DNA of 64,000 bases from Tepidisphaeraceae bacterium (lineage in GTDB: Bacteria > Planctomycetota > Phycisphaerae > Tepidisphaerales > Tepidisphaeraceae), in NCBI GenBank assembly GCA_035998445.1, contig DASYHQ010000026.1, positions 1 to 64,000 on the forward strand, in the 5' to 3' direction. Positions 42,080-51,658 of this stretch are shown in pieces; position 1 is the first letter of the stretch, and every line of letters begins with the position of its first letter. The notes beneath the pieces were generated by a model. That model saw only the letters and a program-made list of their open reading frames with translations. It ran no database searches and was not told where the DNA came from. The position numbers and the translations under genes were made by a program.

Positions 42080-45000
42080 GTGAGCGGTTCCGTTGTCGAT
42101 TTTGCACCATGGCACGTTCATCAGGTTGGTTGGATGACCTTAGACGCTGATCTCAATACGGCCCCCTCCGCCGCGCTCGTGCCGCAGGGCAAGCACGCCG
42201 GACAGACGGCCATTCCGCTCCTCCGCCCCGCCACCATCATCGGTGCCCGCCATCGGTCGCACGTGCATCTGCTCTCGCGATCGGTCAGCAAGGCCCACGC
42301 GATCCTCATCCGCACCAACGGCGGCTACTACGTCCGCGACCTCGCGTCGCGCTCCCACGTTTACGTCAACGGCCGGCAGGTTCGTGAAGCCGATCTTGTC
42401 CATGGCGATCTGCTGAAGATCGGCAACTTCGTCTTCCGCTTCACCGAGCGCAACGTCCCCAGCGATCGCCGCCCGTCCACCCGTGCCGCCGAGGCCGCGT
42501 TCGAGGTGGAGGGCAGTTCGATGCCCTTCGCCGTCCAGGACCGCTCGGTGCTCATTGGTCGCCGGCAGCAGTGCGACGTGTCGCTGATTGAGTCGTCCGT
42601 CTCCACCGCCCACGCGCTGCTGTTCGACATGGATGGCCATTGGTTCCTGCGCGACCTATCGAGCCGCACCGGCACGTGGTTGAACGGCACGAAAATCCAT
42701 CAGCAGGAAATCCGTTTCGGCGACGAGATCCGCATCGGTGAGACCTCGATGCGTTTCGTCCCCTCTACCGCCGACGCTTTGCGACCGCAGGTGGACGAGT
42801 TGGAAGACCTGGTCGGCACCGCGCCACTGCTGGAGCCGGAAGAAGCGGACGTCCTGCCGCAACTGCTGCTGCCACCCGATGCGCCAATTGGCGTCGCCCG
42901 CCCCGTGGCCGTGCCCGAAGTACCCGCAGCCGAAGCCCCAGTCGAGACGGCGGATGAGCCAGACGCTCTTCCGATCGACGAACCCCTACCGCTCAGCTTC
43001 GACCTTGATGAGCCCGCTGCCCCGGCGATCGCTGCCGCAGATGATGCGCCCGACGCTCCCGCGGCCGACGAAGACGACCTTCTGCAGATGATGCTGGACG
43101 AGCCCGAGGCGCCCGCGGCCTCCCCACCGCCGGCCGCGCCAGTGGGATCGGGTGTGCCGGCGCCGATGGGCGTGATCGAGGCCGAGCGTCGCAACGCTCC
43201 ACCGGCCAAGCAACCGCCCGCCAAAGGCGACGACCTCGTCGATCTCGATCAGGAACAGGAGATCGACCTCGCGAGCGATCCGGATGTTTCCGGACCGGGC
43301 GAGACAGCCACGCTGCGCCTGGCGCCCGACGACACCCAGCGGAAGCCGTCGCTGTCCGACCGGGTCGTCGACCCGGCCGACAACAGCGACACGATCAGCG
43401 AGGCGCAACGGCTGCTGGTGGATGCCGACCTTACCGCCGACCGGCTGTCGTCCAGCGCCACCGCCGCCGACCTGCAAAGCGCCGCCGAGGAAGCCGTCGC
43501 CGCCGCCAACGTGGAGGCCGGTGAGGCCGATTCCTACGATGCCTTGTCGCTGAGCGACCTGAGCGCGCTCGACGCCCCCGCTGACGATGCGACCCCACCC
43601 CCGTCGGACGTGGAACTGGAGCCCCGCCGGGGCTGGCGCCGTCGCAGTGGTAAGGACCAGGAAGCGCCCGCGGCGGCTGAACGCCCGACACCCGCACCCG
43701 CTAAAGACGTGGAAGCGGCCGCGGCCGCTGCGCCATCACCCTTCGAACCAACCCCGGCGCGCCCCGCGGCACCCGAGCCTGAGCCTGATACAGAAGCTCC
43801 GTTCGAATTCGAACCCGCCGCCGAGGCAGCAGCGCTCGAAGGGGTTGAAGAAGACGTATCGGTCGATGAGTCAACTGCGCCCACCGCCGAGGCCGAAGCG
43901 GAACCTGAAGCGGAGACCATCGCCGCGAGCGACGATGGCGAACCGCAGCCGATTGAAGATCTGTCGCGCCTGGACTTCTCCGCGCTGTCGCTGGATTCGG
44001 GCGCAAAGTCGTCCGACGACGTCGCGCTCGACCTCAGCGAGCCCGCAGCGCCATCCGAGGCGACGCCGGAGCTGAACCTGGGCATGGTTCCGCCCGACCC
44101 GGAGCCCACGCCGCCGGCCGGTTCCACACCCGTTCAACCGTTGATCGCAGCCGACGCGCTGGAACTGCCCGCCGCGCCCGAACCGGCCAAGCCGCGTCGC
44201 GGGCGGAAGACCGCGAAGAAGCCCGCGCCGGTGAAACCCGCGCCACCGGCCAAGGCCGCGCCACCCCCGCAGCCTCAGCCAAAGCCAGCTGCGAAGCCGA
44301 CGCGCAAGCGTCGACTGACCAAGGCCGAGCTCGCCGCCGCCGCGGCCGCCGCGGTGGCACCAGAGGCCATCGAATCGGTCGAGCCGCTCGCCGCCGATGT
44401 CACCGAGACGCCCGCGACGCCCGAGCCGGAACTGGAACCGACGACCGCGTCGGCCGAGGTGATCGACACGAGCGAGCCAACGCCTGAGTCGGCGTTTGAC
44501 CTGGCTGAGATGGACGAGACCGACCCCTCGCCAATGGCCGACGGCGACAATGTCGATGCGCTCACTGACACCACCTTCGGCCGTCAGCTTAACGACTTCG
44601 CCGGCGACGCGCCCGACCCGGTCATCGTTGAATCCCCCTTGGATGAATCCGCCGAACTGGAACCGCCGACAACGGCCGCACCAGATTCCACCGAGGTGGT
44701 CGCAGAACCCATCGTCACGGCCGAGGCAGACGAACCGCAGGCGACGGAATACGTGGCCGACGTGTCGCCTGCGACCGATTACCACCCGGCGACGCTCGAC
44801 GAACCGATCGCCGACGCGCCTGCGCCGGCCGAAGCCGACACCACCGAGCCCGCGGCCAATGCCGACCGCCCGCGCAGCGCGCTGGAGCAGATCGCAGCAT
44901 CGTTCTCAGCGGCCGATCTGGACGAGGTCGAAGCCGACGAACCCACCGCTCCGGTCCCATCGATGGGCGTGCTGGAAGCCGATGCACAGCTGGATGCCGG

Positions 45001-47347
45001 CTTGGCCGAGCCGTTGGACTTAACCGACGCGACTGCGGAAGTGCCACCGACCGATGTCGACCCCTTGGCCGACACAGGGCTCGCCACCGAGCTCGTTCCG
45101 GAAGCCCCACCGGAACCACCCGCCGCGCCAGAAGCCGCTGCGGTGAAACCGGTTGTCGACGAGACGCCTGCGCCGGTCACCGAACTGGTCGCTGATGTTG
45201 AAGTCGAAGCACCCACAGAGCCCGAGCCCGAACTTGTAGCGCAGGTGGACGCGCCAACGACGTCGCAGGAAGCGGCAACCGCCGCGCAGAACGAATGGCG
45301 GATGCCGGATGAGTCGGACCTGTTGGTGCCCGACGACGAGCCCGCCGATGGCATCGCGGACGGTCGTGATTCCGCAAGCTTCATCGGCGGGGTGCCGTTG
45401 CCCTTGAACCCCCTTGGCCAGCCGGAAGCCAGCGTCCCAGCCATTGCGGATGAAGGCGCGCCCGTTCCCGAATTGGACTTGCCCGAACTGGACCTGTCGC
45501 CAGAGCCTTCGATTGTCGTGCCGTCGGGTGATGTGGACATGCCCACGCCGGACGACATGCTCGACTTCGGCGATGACGCGCCATCGTCGGTCGAGCCGGT
45601 CAGTCAGACAAACGAGCCGGAAGCCCCGGCACCGACCGCGGTCGTCGAGCCGCCTTCGCCCGCGGCGGCGGCGGCATCAGCAACGGTCGTTCCCCCGCAG
45701 CATTTGCCCCCGCGTCCTCGGCAGATGGGTCGCCGTGCGACGCCGTTCGCCAAGACACCGTTCGACGAAATCCCCGAGCCGAACGGCGACTCCGACCCCA
45801 ACGCCATCCCCCCGTTCGCCGGGCCCGGCCCTGCCACGTTCGGGCAGGTGACGACCGCGTTCGACGGGCTGGCCATGCCGCCGGTGCGCGAGGCGGACGT
45901 CTTCTCGCATCAGGTGCCCGGCCACGTCGTCGGTCAGAACCGCCAACGCCCCGCTGCTCCCACCAGCAGCGCCAAGGCGCCGGTGATTCCGCCGACCGAC
46001 AGCACGCTGGGCCTGACGCCGGAGACGATCGAGTACGCCTCGCGCGAACCGGCCGACGTGCCCGCCAAGGCCGCGCGACCGACCGCGCCCGGCTTCCGTC
46101 CGCCGACCATGATCGGCAACGCGCCCGAGGGCAAGCGAACGCCCGGCGGCAAGCGCAAGAAGTGGTTCGGCCTGAAATGGCTGCTGCCCATGATGGTCTT
46201 CGCCATGGCGTTGGTGGCCGGGCTGATCTACGCAATGGTGCCGGTGGTCACGGTCGTTCAAGGTTACGTTGACTACAACAACCTCGACAAGGTATCGCCG
46301 GCAAAGCGCGAGCAGATCCAGGTAAGCCAGATGGCGCTGGTGACGCACGAGGAGACGCGCAAGCAGGCGGCGGACATCCTCGACAAGATGCCGATGCGGC
46401 GCGGCATGAATCCCGGCTTCCTCGCCAGCACCCAGGAAGCCGCCATCGCGCGGGACCGAAACGTCTCGATCAGCTTCCCGCCGCCCGGCACACGAATGGT
46501 AGTGCGCGTCAAGTCGACCGACCCCGCCCGCGATACGCTGCGCCTGCAGGCGTTGCTGACGCACGTCTCGGTCGCGACCGCGTCCATGACCGATCGGGCC
46601 CATCAGTTGAAGGAACTGGAACGCTCGCAGAAGGCCAAGCTGGCCGAGAACGAGCGTAACCTGATGGAGCAGGAGATCCGACTGGCGCAGGCTCGCCGGG
46701 CCGGCAATAATCGGCCGCCGGGTGAGGATGTGATCGCGCTGGAGAACGAACTGAAGACGCTCGAGACCGCACGCAGCGACGCGTTCCTGAGGGTGACCGA
46801 CCTGCAAACCGAGTTGGATCAATTGAAGTCGGCCAATCCCGCAGCGGCTCCTGATCGACTAGCAAGCGTGCAGGCGCAATTGGAAGAGGCCCAACGCGTC
46901 GCCGACGCCGCCGGTAATGCGGCCACCAATGCCGACCGCGAGCTTCGGAAGATGCTGGTCGCCCGCATGGAGGCACAGTCCGCATACGAGAAGCAGCAGG
47001 AACTGGAACGCTCGATCGCCAGCTTGAAGGCGCAGCGACAGGAATTGCAGCAGAAGACCGTCGAGGCCGTCGCCGAGGCCGATTCCGTCGTCACGATGAC
47101 GAAGTTCGTTGAGGGCACGATCACCGCGTCAAATCCCGAGGACCCACGCCTGATGTACGTGGTCATCAGCACGGTCGCGATCTGGCTGGTCTTCGTGATC
47201 CTGATTGCGGTCACTTGGAAATCCCAGCACGCCCCTGCAACTGCCGAGGAAATCAACGACGGCGACGGCTTCGATGCCGCCGACCCACAGTTCAGCCTGA
47301 TCGCCCCTCAGCGTGACCCGACCGCGAAGGAAACCGTACCGGCGTAG
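42080..47347 (+). CDS. giant double-FHA, disordered-linker, membrane coiled-coil protein
   Basis: The 1755-residue protein has two forkhead-associated domains (about residues 45-118 and 150-225; the second is better preserved with LIGRRQQCDVSLIESSVSTA and DLSSRTGTWLNGTK). FHA domains bind phosphothreonine. A linker of about 1100 residues, rich in Ala, Pro, Glu and Asp with one basic island (about 697-755), follows. Near the C-terminus come a basic patch, a membrane helix (about 1372-1393, WLLPMMVFAMALVAGLIYAM), a periplasmic segment with a long coiled coil (about 1510-1680), and a second helix (about 1691-1713). The C-terminal layout resembles Wzz/chain-length-determinant proteins. Start may be GTG 42080 or ATG 42134. 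No kinase gene is adjacent. Function unknown; a phospho-dependent envelope scaffold is inference. Confidence 0.85.
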   Translation: MSGSVVDFAPWHVHQVGWMTLDADLNTAPSAALVPQGKHAGQTAIPLLRPATIIGARHRSHVHLLSRSVSKAHAILIRTNGGYYVRDLASRSHVYVNGRQVREADLVHGDLLKIGNFVFRFTERNVPSDRRPSTRAAEAAFEVEGSSMPFAVQDRSVLIGRRQQCDVSLIESSVSTAHALLFDMDGHWFLRDLSSRTGTWLNGTKIHQQEIRFGDEIRIGETSMRFVPSTADALRPQVDELEDLVGTAPLLEPEEADVLPQLLLPPDAPIGVARPVAVPEVPAAEAPVETADEPDALPIDEPLPLSFDLDEPAAPAIAAADDAPDAPAADEDDLLQMMLDEPEAPAASPPPAAPVGSGVPAPMGVIEAERRNAPPAKQPPAKGDDLVDLDQEQEIDLASDPDVSGPGETATLRLAPDDTQRKPSLSDRVVDPADNSDTISEAQRLLVDADLTADRLSSSATAADLQSAAEEAVAAANVEAGEADSYDALSLSDLSALDAPADDATPPPSDVELEPRRGWRRRSGKDQEAPAAAERPTPAPAKDVEAAAAAAPSPFEPTPARPAAPEPEPDTEAPFEFEPAAEAAALEGVEEDVSVDESTAPTAEAEAEPEAETIAASDDGEPQPIEDLSRLDFSALSLDSGAKSSDDVALDLSEPAAPSEATPELNLGMVPPDPEPTPPAGSTPVQPLIAADALELPAAPEPAKPRRGRKTAKKPAPVKPAPPAKAAPPPQPQPKPAAKPTRKRRLTKAELAAAAAAAVAPEAIESVEPLAADVTETPATPEPELEPTTASAEVIDTSEPTPESAFDLAEMDETDPSPMADGDNVDALTDTTFGRQLNDFAGDAPDPVIVESPLDESAELEPPTTAAPDSTEVVAEPIVTAEADEPQATEYVADVSPATDYHPATLDEPIADAPAPAEADTTEPAANADRPRSALEQIAASFSAADLDEVEADEPTAPVPSMGVLEADAQLDAGLAEPLDLTDATAEVPPTDVDPLADTGLATELVPEAPPEPPAAPEAAAVKPVVDETPAPVTELVADVEVEAPTEPEPELVAQVDAPTTSQEAATAAQNEWRMPDESDLLVPDDEPADGIADGRDSASFIGGVPLPLNPLGQPEASVPAIADEGAPVPELDLPELDLSPEPSIVVPSGDVDMPTPDDMLDFGDDAPSSVEPVSQTNEPEAPAPTAVVEPPSPAAAAASATVVPPQHLPPRPRQMGRRATPFAKTPFDEIPEPNGDSDPNAIPPFAGPGPATFGQVTTAFDGLAMPPVREADVFSHQVPGHVVGQNRQRPAAPTSSAKAPVIPPTDSTLGLTPETIEYASREPADVPAKAARPTAPGFRPPTMIGNAPEGKRTPGGKRKKWFGLKWLLPMMVFAMALVAGLIYAMVPVVTVVQGYVDYNNLDKVSPAKREQIQVSQMALVTHEETRKQAADILDKMPMRRGMNPGFLASTQEAAIARDRNVSISFPPPGTRMVVRVKSTDPARDTLRLQALLTHVSVATASMTDRAHQLKELERSQKAKLAENERNLMEQEIRLAQARRAGNNRPPGEDVIALENELKTLETARSDAFLRVTDLQTELDQLKSANPAAAPDRLASVQAQLEEAQRVADAAGNAATNADRELRKMLVARMEAQSAYEKQQELERSIASLKAQRQELQQKTVEAVAEADSVVTMTKFVEGTITASNPEDPRLMYVVISTVAIWLVFVILIAVTWKSQHAPATAEEINDGDGFDAADPQFSLIAPQRDPTAKETVPA

Positions 47348-47370
47348 TGTTGTGCGTCGTTGCCGTTCGC

Positions 47371-47928
47371 TTACAAGTCCACCCGGTTCAGCATTGGGAT
47401 TCGCAGCAGCGTTTCGTACACCGGTTCCGGCTCGCCGAGCGTGCTCTTCATAAGGTGGATCGCGGAGACCGTAAACCAGCCTTTGGGCCCAAGGTCCGTC
47501 TGGCGCGCAACGGGAACTTTAGGCGCGTCGCGCTTCGAGCGGCCGATCGTCACGTGCGGGAGGAATTTTCGGTTCTCCTTCTCAAAGCCCAGCCGTGCGA
47601 ACGCGGCATCCAGATTTGCCTGATAGTCGGCCAGTTGGTCCACGTCCCCCTTCAGTTCCAGTGCCATCACTTGCCGATCGGGCGACCCCAAACGAATCAG
47701 CTTGCCGAACTGCAACGCGACCGGTGGACATGGCGACACGCTACCCAGCGCCGTACGGGCGGCGTCCGCGGTGACGTCGTCCACCTCGCCGAGGAACTTC
47801 AGCGTGATGTGCAGGTGAGACGGGTTCGTCCAGCGGAACTCGGGATACCGGCTGGCGATGTCGGTGGTGAATCGCCGCAGGAGCGCCTGCGTGGGCAACG
47901 GTAACGGGACGGCGACGAAGAGGCGCAT
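47371..47928 (-). CDS. thpR: RNA 2',3'-cyclic phosphodiesterase (2H family)
   Basis: The 185-residue enzyme has the two H-x-T/S-h motifs of the LigT/2H phosphoesterases: HLHITLKFLGEV (about residue 43) and HVTIGRSKR (about residue 130). It starts at 47928 (MRLFVAVPLPLP), five bases after the stop of the upstream MazG-like gene, so the two form an operon. It is convergent with the giant FHA gene, with 23 bases between stops. Confidence 0.92.
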   Translation of the reverse strand: MRLFVAVPLPLPTQALLRRFTTDIASRYPEFRWTNPSHLHITLKFLGEVDDVTADAARTALGSVSPCPPVALQFGKLIRLGSPDRQVMALELKGDVDQLADYQANLDAAFARLGFEKENRKFLPHVTIGRSKRDAPKVPVARQTDLGPKGWFTVSAIHLMKSTLGEPEPVYETLLRIPMLNRVDL

Positions 47929-47933
47929 CGCGA

Positions 47934-48305
47934 TCAATCCTTTGGCACGGGCCGCTGGTAGTTGCCGTTGAATTTCTCCGCCGGGTACTTCGCCCGGTTT
48001 TTCACCATCTTCGCCTCGGCGGCCGCAGCAACGTCGAGATCCATGCTGTTGGCCAGCGACAGCAGGTACATCAGCACGTCGCTTAGTTCCTCACCGACCG
48101 CCTTGCGAAAGTCGGCGTCGTTACGGCTGCGGTCGATCGCCTCCTCGGCCGTCAGCCATTGGAAATGCTCCAAGAGCTCGCCCGCCTCCACGCACGTGCT
48201 GGCGGCAAGGTTGCGCGGCGTGTGGAACTTGTGCCAGTTGCGCTCGGCGACGAACGTCGCCATCATCGACTTCAGGTCCGAAATCGTCGTTTGGGAGTCG
48301 GTCAT
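47934..48305 (-). CDS. MazG-like nucleotide pyrophosphohydrolase
   Basis: The 123-residue all-helical protein has the metal-binding ExxE and ExxD pair of the MazG/dUTPase superfamily (STCVEAGELLEHFQWLT, about residues 37-53, and EELSDVLMYLLSLANSMDLD). The C-terminal KNRAKYPAEKFNGNYQRP is typical of the short single-domain group. It hydrolyses a (d)NTP to (d)NMP and PPi, probably clearing unusual nucleotides. Followed closely by thpR. Confidence 0.9.
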   Translation of the reverse strand: MTDSQTTISDLKSMMATFVAERNWHKFHTPRNLAASTCVEAGELLEHFQWLTAEEAIDRSRNDADFRKAVGEELSDVLMYLLSLANSMDLDVAAAAEAKMVKNRAKYPAEKFNGNYQRPVPKD

Positions 48306-48396
48306 AGATACTTAGTGTACGCGGAACGATCGCTATCCAGTTCCAGGAAAACCTTGCCGCTGAAGCGGCAAGGCCGGGTCGGTCGATAATGCGTCG

Positions 48397-48753
48397 ATGG
48401 CCCTCGCGTTCCTGTTGCTCGTCATCTCCAACGTCTTCATGACGTATGCCTGGTACTACCACCTGCACAAGTTCAAGGCCTACCCGCTGATCGCGGTCAT
48501 CCTCATCAGCTGGGGCATCGCGTTCTTCGAGTACGTCTTTCAAGTGCCCGGCAACCGCATCGGCAATAACGCAGGACTGTCTGTGGCCCAGCTTAAGATC
48601 GGCCAGGAGGCGATCACGCTGGCGGTCTTTTGTATCTTCGCGCGCGTCGTGCTGAAAGAACATTTGACGTGGAACGTATACGTGGGGTTCGCGTTCGTGC
48701 TGATCGGGGTGGTGTTCGTGTTCTACTTTAAGCCGATCCCACCGTCACATTAG
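48397..48753 (+). CDS. DUF486 / DMT-type small membrane protein
   Basis: The 118-residue product has four predicted membrane helices (MALAFLLLVISNVFMTYAWY; LIAVILISWGIAFFEYVFQV; ITLAVFCIFARVVLK; VYVGFAFVLIGVVFVFYFKP) and the FEYVFQVPGNRIG block of the DUF486 family, a relative of small drug/metabolite transporters. Substrate unknown. It faces away from the MazG-like gene with 91 bases between starts. Confidence 0.9.
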   Translation: MALAFLLLVISNVFMTYAWYYHLHKFKAYPLIAVILISWGIAFFEYVFQVPGNRIGNNAGLSVAQLKIGQEAITLAVFCIFARVVLKEHLTWNVYVGFAFVLIGVVFVFYFKPIPPSH

Positions 48754-48761
48754 GATTGATC

Positions 48762-48794
48762 AAAAAAGAGGGGCAGGCCCGGTGGCCTGCCCCT
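48762..48794 (-). terminator. rho-independent terminator of the manganese catalase gene
   Basis: An 11-bp stem (AGGGGCAGGCC at 48769-48779 with GGCCTGCCCCT at 48784-48794) is followed on the minus strand by six T. It lies 24 bases after the catalase stop and 8 after the convergent DUF486 stop. Confidence 0.88.
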
Positions 48795-48818
48795 GCAAAA
48801 GCACGTCAGATTATTCGA

Positions 48819-49703
48819 CTACTTCGATGCTGGCGGCACCGGCGCTGCCGGTGTGCCGTAGTAGCGCGGGTCGGCGCCTTTGGTCAGATCTGGCGCATCG
48901 GCGTACACCTCGGGTTGCTCGACATACGTGAACGTGCCCTTGCCGTCCGGCGCCGGCCCGCTGGCCCAACGGCCCTGCGAGCTCTCCGTGCCGGCGCTGA
49001 AGTTCAAGAACTGGTAACTGAACTTCGTGTGTTCCTGGCTCTGCGGGAAATTGGACGGGCAGGGCGTATCTTCCAAGCCGTCGGCCCGCAGCTCTTCGAT
49101 CGCGGCCAGCCATTGGTTCTGGTGCATCGTGTCGCGGGCGAGCAGGAACGAAAGCAAGTCGCGCACGCCCTTGTCCTCGGTCATGTTGTACAAGCGGGCG
49201 ACCTGCAGGCGGCCCTGGCTCTCGGCCGTCACGTTCAGACGGAAGTCGGCCAGCATGTTTCCACTGGCAGTGATGTAGGCCGCCGTCCATCGATTGCCCA
49301 TGCTGTCGGCCGGCATCGCGCCCTGACCTGACGCGATCAGCAACTGCGGGTTCATCGCGGCCGCGGCGATCGTGTCCTTCGGATTCGTGCCGCCCAGGAC
49401 CGCGCTGACGACGGAACTCTTCTTAGCGGCGCTTTCGGTGGTATCCGCATCGGCACCTTCGAGTAGTCGCGCGACCATCGTCGCCAGCATCTCGACGTGA
49501 CCGATCTCTTCCGTGGCAATGTCCAGCAACATGTCGCGGTACTTGGCCGGGCCGCGACAGTTCCAACCTTGGAACAAGTACTGGTTCATGACCGACATCT
49601 CGCCCCACTGCCCGCCGATGACCTCCTGCAGCTTGCTGGCGAAGAGCGGGTCCGGACGGTCGGGCTTTGCGTGATACTGCAGTCGCTTGTCGTGAAGGAA
49701 CAT
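48819..49703 (-). CDS. manganese catalase
   Basis: The 294-residue KatN-type enzyme breaks down H2O2 with a di-manganese centre. Metal-ligand helices are visible: GGQWGEMSVMNQYLFQGWNC (Glu near 35), DIATEEIGHVEMLATMVARL (Glu/His near 66-69), LNVTAESQGRLQVARLYNMT (Glu near 150) and LARDTMHQNQW (His near 180). It is divergent from osmC with a 280-base shared region, and msrB is nearby, indicating an oxidative-stress neighbourhood. A strong terminator follows. Confidence 0.94.
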   Translation of the reverse strand: MFLHDKRLQYHAKPDRPDPLFASKLQEVIGGQWGEMSVMNQYLFQGWNCRGPAKYRDMLLDIATEEIGHVEMLATMVARLLEGADADTTESAAKKSSVVSAVLGGTNPKDTIAAAAMNPQLLIASGQGAMPADSMGNRWTAAYITASGNMLADFRLNVTAESQGRLQVARLYNMTEDKGVRDLLSFLLARDTMHQNQWLAAIEELRADGLEDTPCPSNFPQSQEHTKFSYQFLNFSAGTESSQGRWASGPAPDGKGTFTYVEQPEVYADAPDLTKGADPRYYGTPAAPVPPASK

Positions 49704-49983
49704 TGCTTACCTCGGTTTCGCCGCGAAAGGGGCGGCTTGTATTGGAGCAGCCACAACGCCCGTTCGCGCGAACGCGCTCGCCCTGGCCACGTGTTGAACG
49801 TGCCAGTGCAATGGACATACCCCCGAGGTTGCGCTCAGGAAGAACCTGACGCCGGCTCAACGGAGACATTCCACTGCGCCGCCTCGACGCGCTGCAATTG
49901 GAGTTCGGTTCGCCTACACTCCCGGGAACACGCCGCCTTCCGTGCAAGGCGGGCGCAACAATACCTAGAGAAGGAGAACGCAC

Positions 49984-50412
49984 ATGCCCATCAAATCCGC
50001 CAACGCCGTTTGGAACGGTTCGCTCGTCGACGGCAACGGTCACATGACCACCAAGAGCGGCGCCGTCAACGTCGACTATTCGTGGCAGGCCCGCTCGGGC
50101 GACGCCCCGGGCACGAACCCCGAAGAACTGATCGCGGCCGCCCATGCCGGGTGCTTCTCGATGGCGCTGTCGCACATGCTGGCCGAGGCTGGCCATCCGC
50201 CAACGAAGATCAACACGACCGCCGAGGTGTCGTTCGACAAGGTCGAAGGCGGCTTCGCGATCACGAAGATTCTGCTGAAGACGGAAGGTCAGGTGCCCGG
50301 GATCGACGAAGCCGCCTTCAAGAAGCACGCCGACAACGCGAAGACTGGCTGCCCGGTCAGCAAGGCGCTTGCGAGCGTGCCCATGACTCTGGAAGCGAAG
50401 TTCGTGAAGTAA
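49984..50412 (+). CDS. osmC: OsmC-family peroxiredoxin
   Basis: The 142-residue protein reduces organic hydroperoxides with two cysteines. Both are visible: AAAHAGCFSMALSHMLAEAG (about residue 56) and NAKTGCPVSKALASVPMTLE (about residue 121). The N-terminal SANAVWNGSLVDGNGHMTTK and TNPEELIAAAHAGC mark the OsmC (rather than Ohr) branch. It has a strong AAGGAG ribosome site and is divergent from the Mn catalase. Confidence 0.94.
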   Translation: MPIKSANAVWNGSLVDGNGHMTTKSGAVNVDYSWQARSGDAPGTNPEELIAAAHAGCFSMALSHMLAEAGHPPTKINTTAEVSFDKVEGGFAITKILLKTEGQVPGIDEAAFKKHADNAKTGCPVSKALASVPMTLEAKFVK

Positions 50413-50430
50413 TATCGCGGTCACTACGAA

Positions 50431-50597
50431 TGTCATCCCGATGGGAGCCTCAGGCGACCTGAGGGATCTCGATCCACGGACGGTTCTCGGCCGTGGATCG
50501 AGATCCCTCAGGTCGGCTAGCCTCTCATCGGGACCACACTTCCCTGACCAAGCGCAGGGGTCTGTCCGCTAGCGTTTAGGCTCCGATCGGCATGACA
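50431..50597. repeat. intergenic palindrome, family B copy 5 with satellite module
   Basis: From TGTCATCCCGATGGGAGCCT (50431) through a right arm near 50505-50538, then the satellite TCTGTCCGCTAGCGTTTAGG and a final GGCATGACA (50597). It fills the osmC-epimerase gap. Confidence 0.88.
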
Positions 50598-50624
50598 TAC
50601 GGACGCACGCTTAGCCATTTCGCA

Positions 50625-51560
50625 TCACGCCAGCAGGTCATCCAGCGCCTTATCCAATTCCGGATACGCGAACACAAACCCCTCCCGCATCAACCGCGCC
50701 GGCACACAACGACGGCCAAGCAGGGCTAGTTCCGGGTCGGTGCGCATGAACCACGACCCCACGCGCACCATCGAAGCCGGCGCTGGCGGTGACCATGGCC
50801 GACCGACCGCACGGCGGAGTGATCGCATAAACTCGCGGTTGGGCTGTGGCTCAGGCGCTGTAGTGACGTACATGCCATGCATCGCGGGTTCGTCGATCGC
50901 CCGCATCACGATCGCGATAAGGTCGGCCACGTGAATCCAGCTGATGTACTGCCGGCCGGTGCCGACGGTGCCACCAAGGAACAGCCGTGCCAGCCGAGAC
51001 AGCGTCTTCAGCGCCCCCGCGTTACGCCCTAACACGAAGCTGATGCGCAACGTGACGAACCGACACCCCTGCAATTCCGTCGCTGCCCTCGCCAGCGCCG
51101 CTTCCCACGCGGTGCCGACCTCCGGGGCGAAGCCGGTACCGATGGGGGCGGATTCATCCAGCACCTCGTCACCTGTGTCGCCGTAGATGTGGGCCGTGGC
51201 AGACTGCACCCAAACGCGCGGCGTCGTCCCCACCTGCTTCAACGCCGTCGCAAGCGCCCGCACGCTGTCGATGCGAGACTCCAGAATCACCCGCTTGTTC
51301 GCCGGCGTCTTGCGGCAATCCACCGTCCGCCCGACGTAGTTCACCACCGCATCCGCTCCCTCAATCTCGGCCGCCCACGGCCCGACGGTTTTGCCATCCC
51401 ACGTCACGTACCGCACTTGGCCATCTACCTTGCTCGGTCCGCGCGTCAGTACGACGACCTGTTCGAACCGCTGGCACAGGGTCGGCAGCAACGATTGCCC
51501 CAGAAACCCGCTACCGCCCGCCAGGATGACTTTTCCGGACTTGGTGAATGTGCTAGCCAT
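50625..51560 (-). CDS. NAD-dependent epimerase (TIGR01777 / SDR39U1 family)
   Basis: The 311-residue extended SDR protein has the dinucleotide motif [18 protein letters not shown] at its N-terminus and the family block [32 protein letters not shown] and [20 protein letters not shown]. Start at 51560 ([10 protein letters not shown]). The substrate is unknown for this family. It is divergent from msrB with 98 bases between starts. Confidence 0.9.
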   Translation of the reverse strand: MASTFTKSGKVILAGGSGFLGQSLLPTLCQRFEQVVVLTRGPSKVDGQVRYVTWDGKTVGPWAAEIEGADAVVNYVGRTVDCRKTPANKRVILESRIDSVRALATALKQVGTTPRVWVQSATAHIYGDTGDEVLDESAPIGTGFAPEVGTAWEAALARAATELQGCRFVTLRISFVLGRNAGALKTLSRLARLFLGGTVGTGRQYISWIHVADLIAIVMRAIDEPAMHGMYVTTAPEPQPNREFMRSLRRAVGRPWSPPAPASMVRVGSWFMRTDPELALLGRRCVPARLMREGFVFAYPELDKALDDLLA

Positions 51561-51658
51561 ACAATCAGCGTACGCCAACTGCAGCCGTTGGCACGCGCCG
51601 ACCGCGATGTTTCACGCGATTCGTTGTGGTCGAAGCGTTTGAACTGAAAGGAACGTCC

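Noticed and set aside
48762-48794. Another mobile palindrome (GGGGCAGGCC type)
   Set aside because: Short stem, tight loop and a T6 tract directly after the Mn catalase gene fit a normal terminator better, although its stem shares words with the nested element near 36380.
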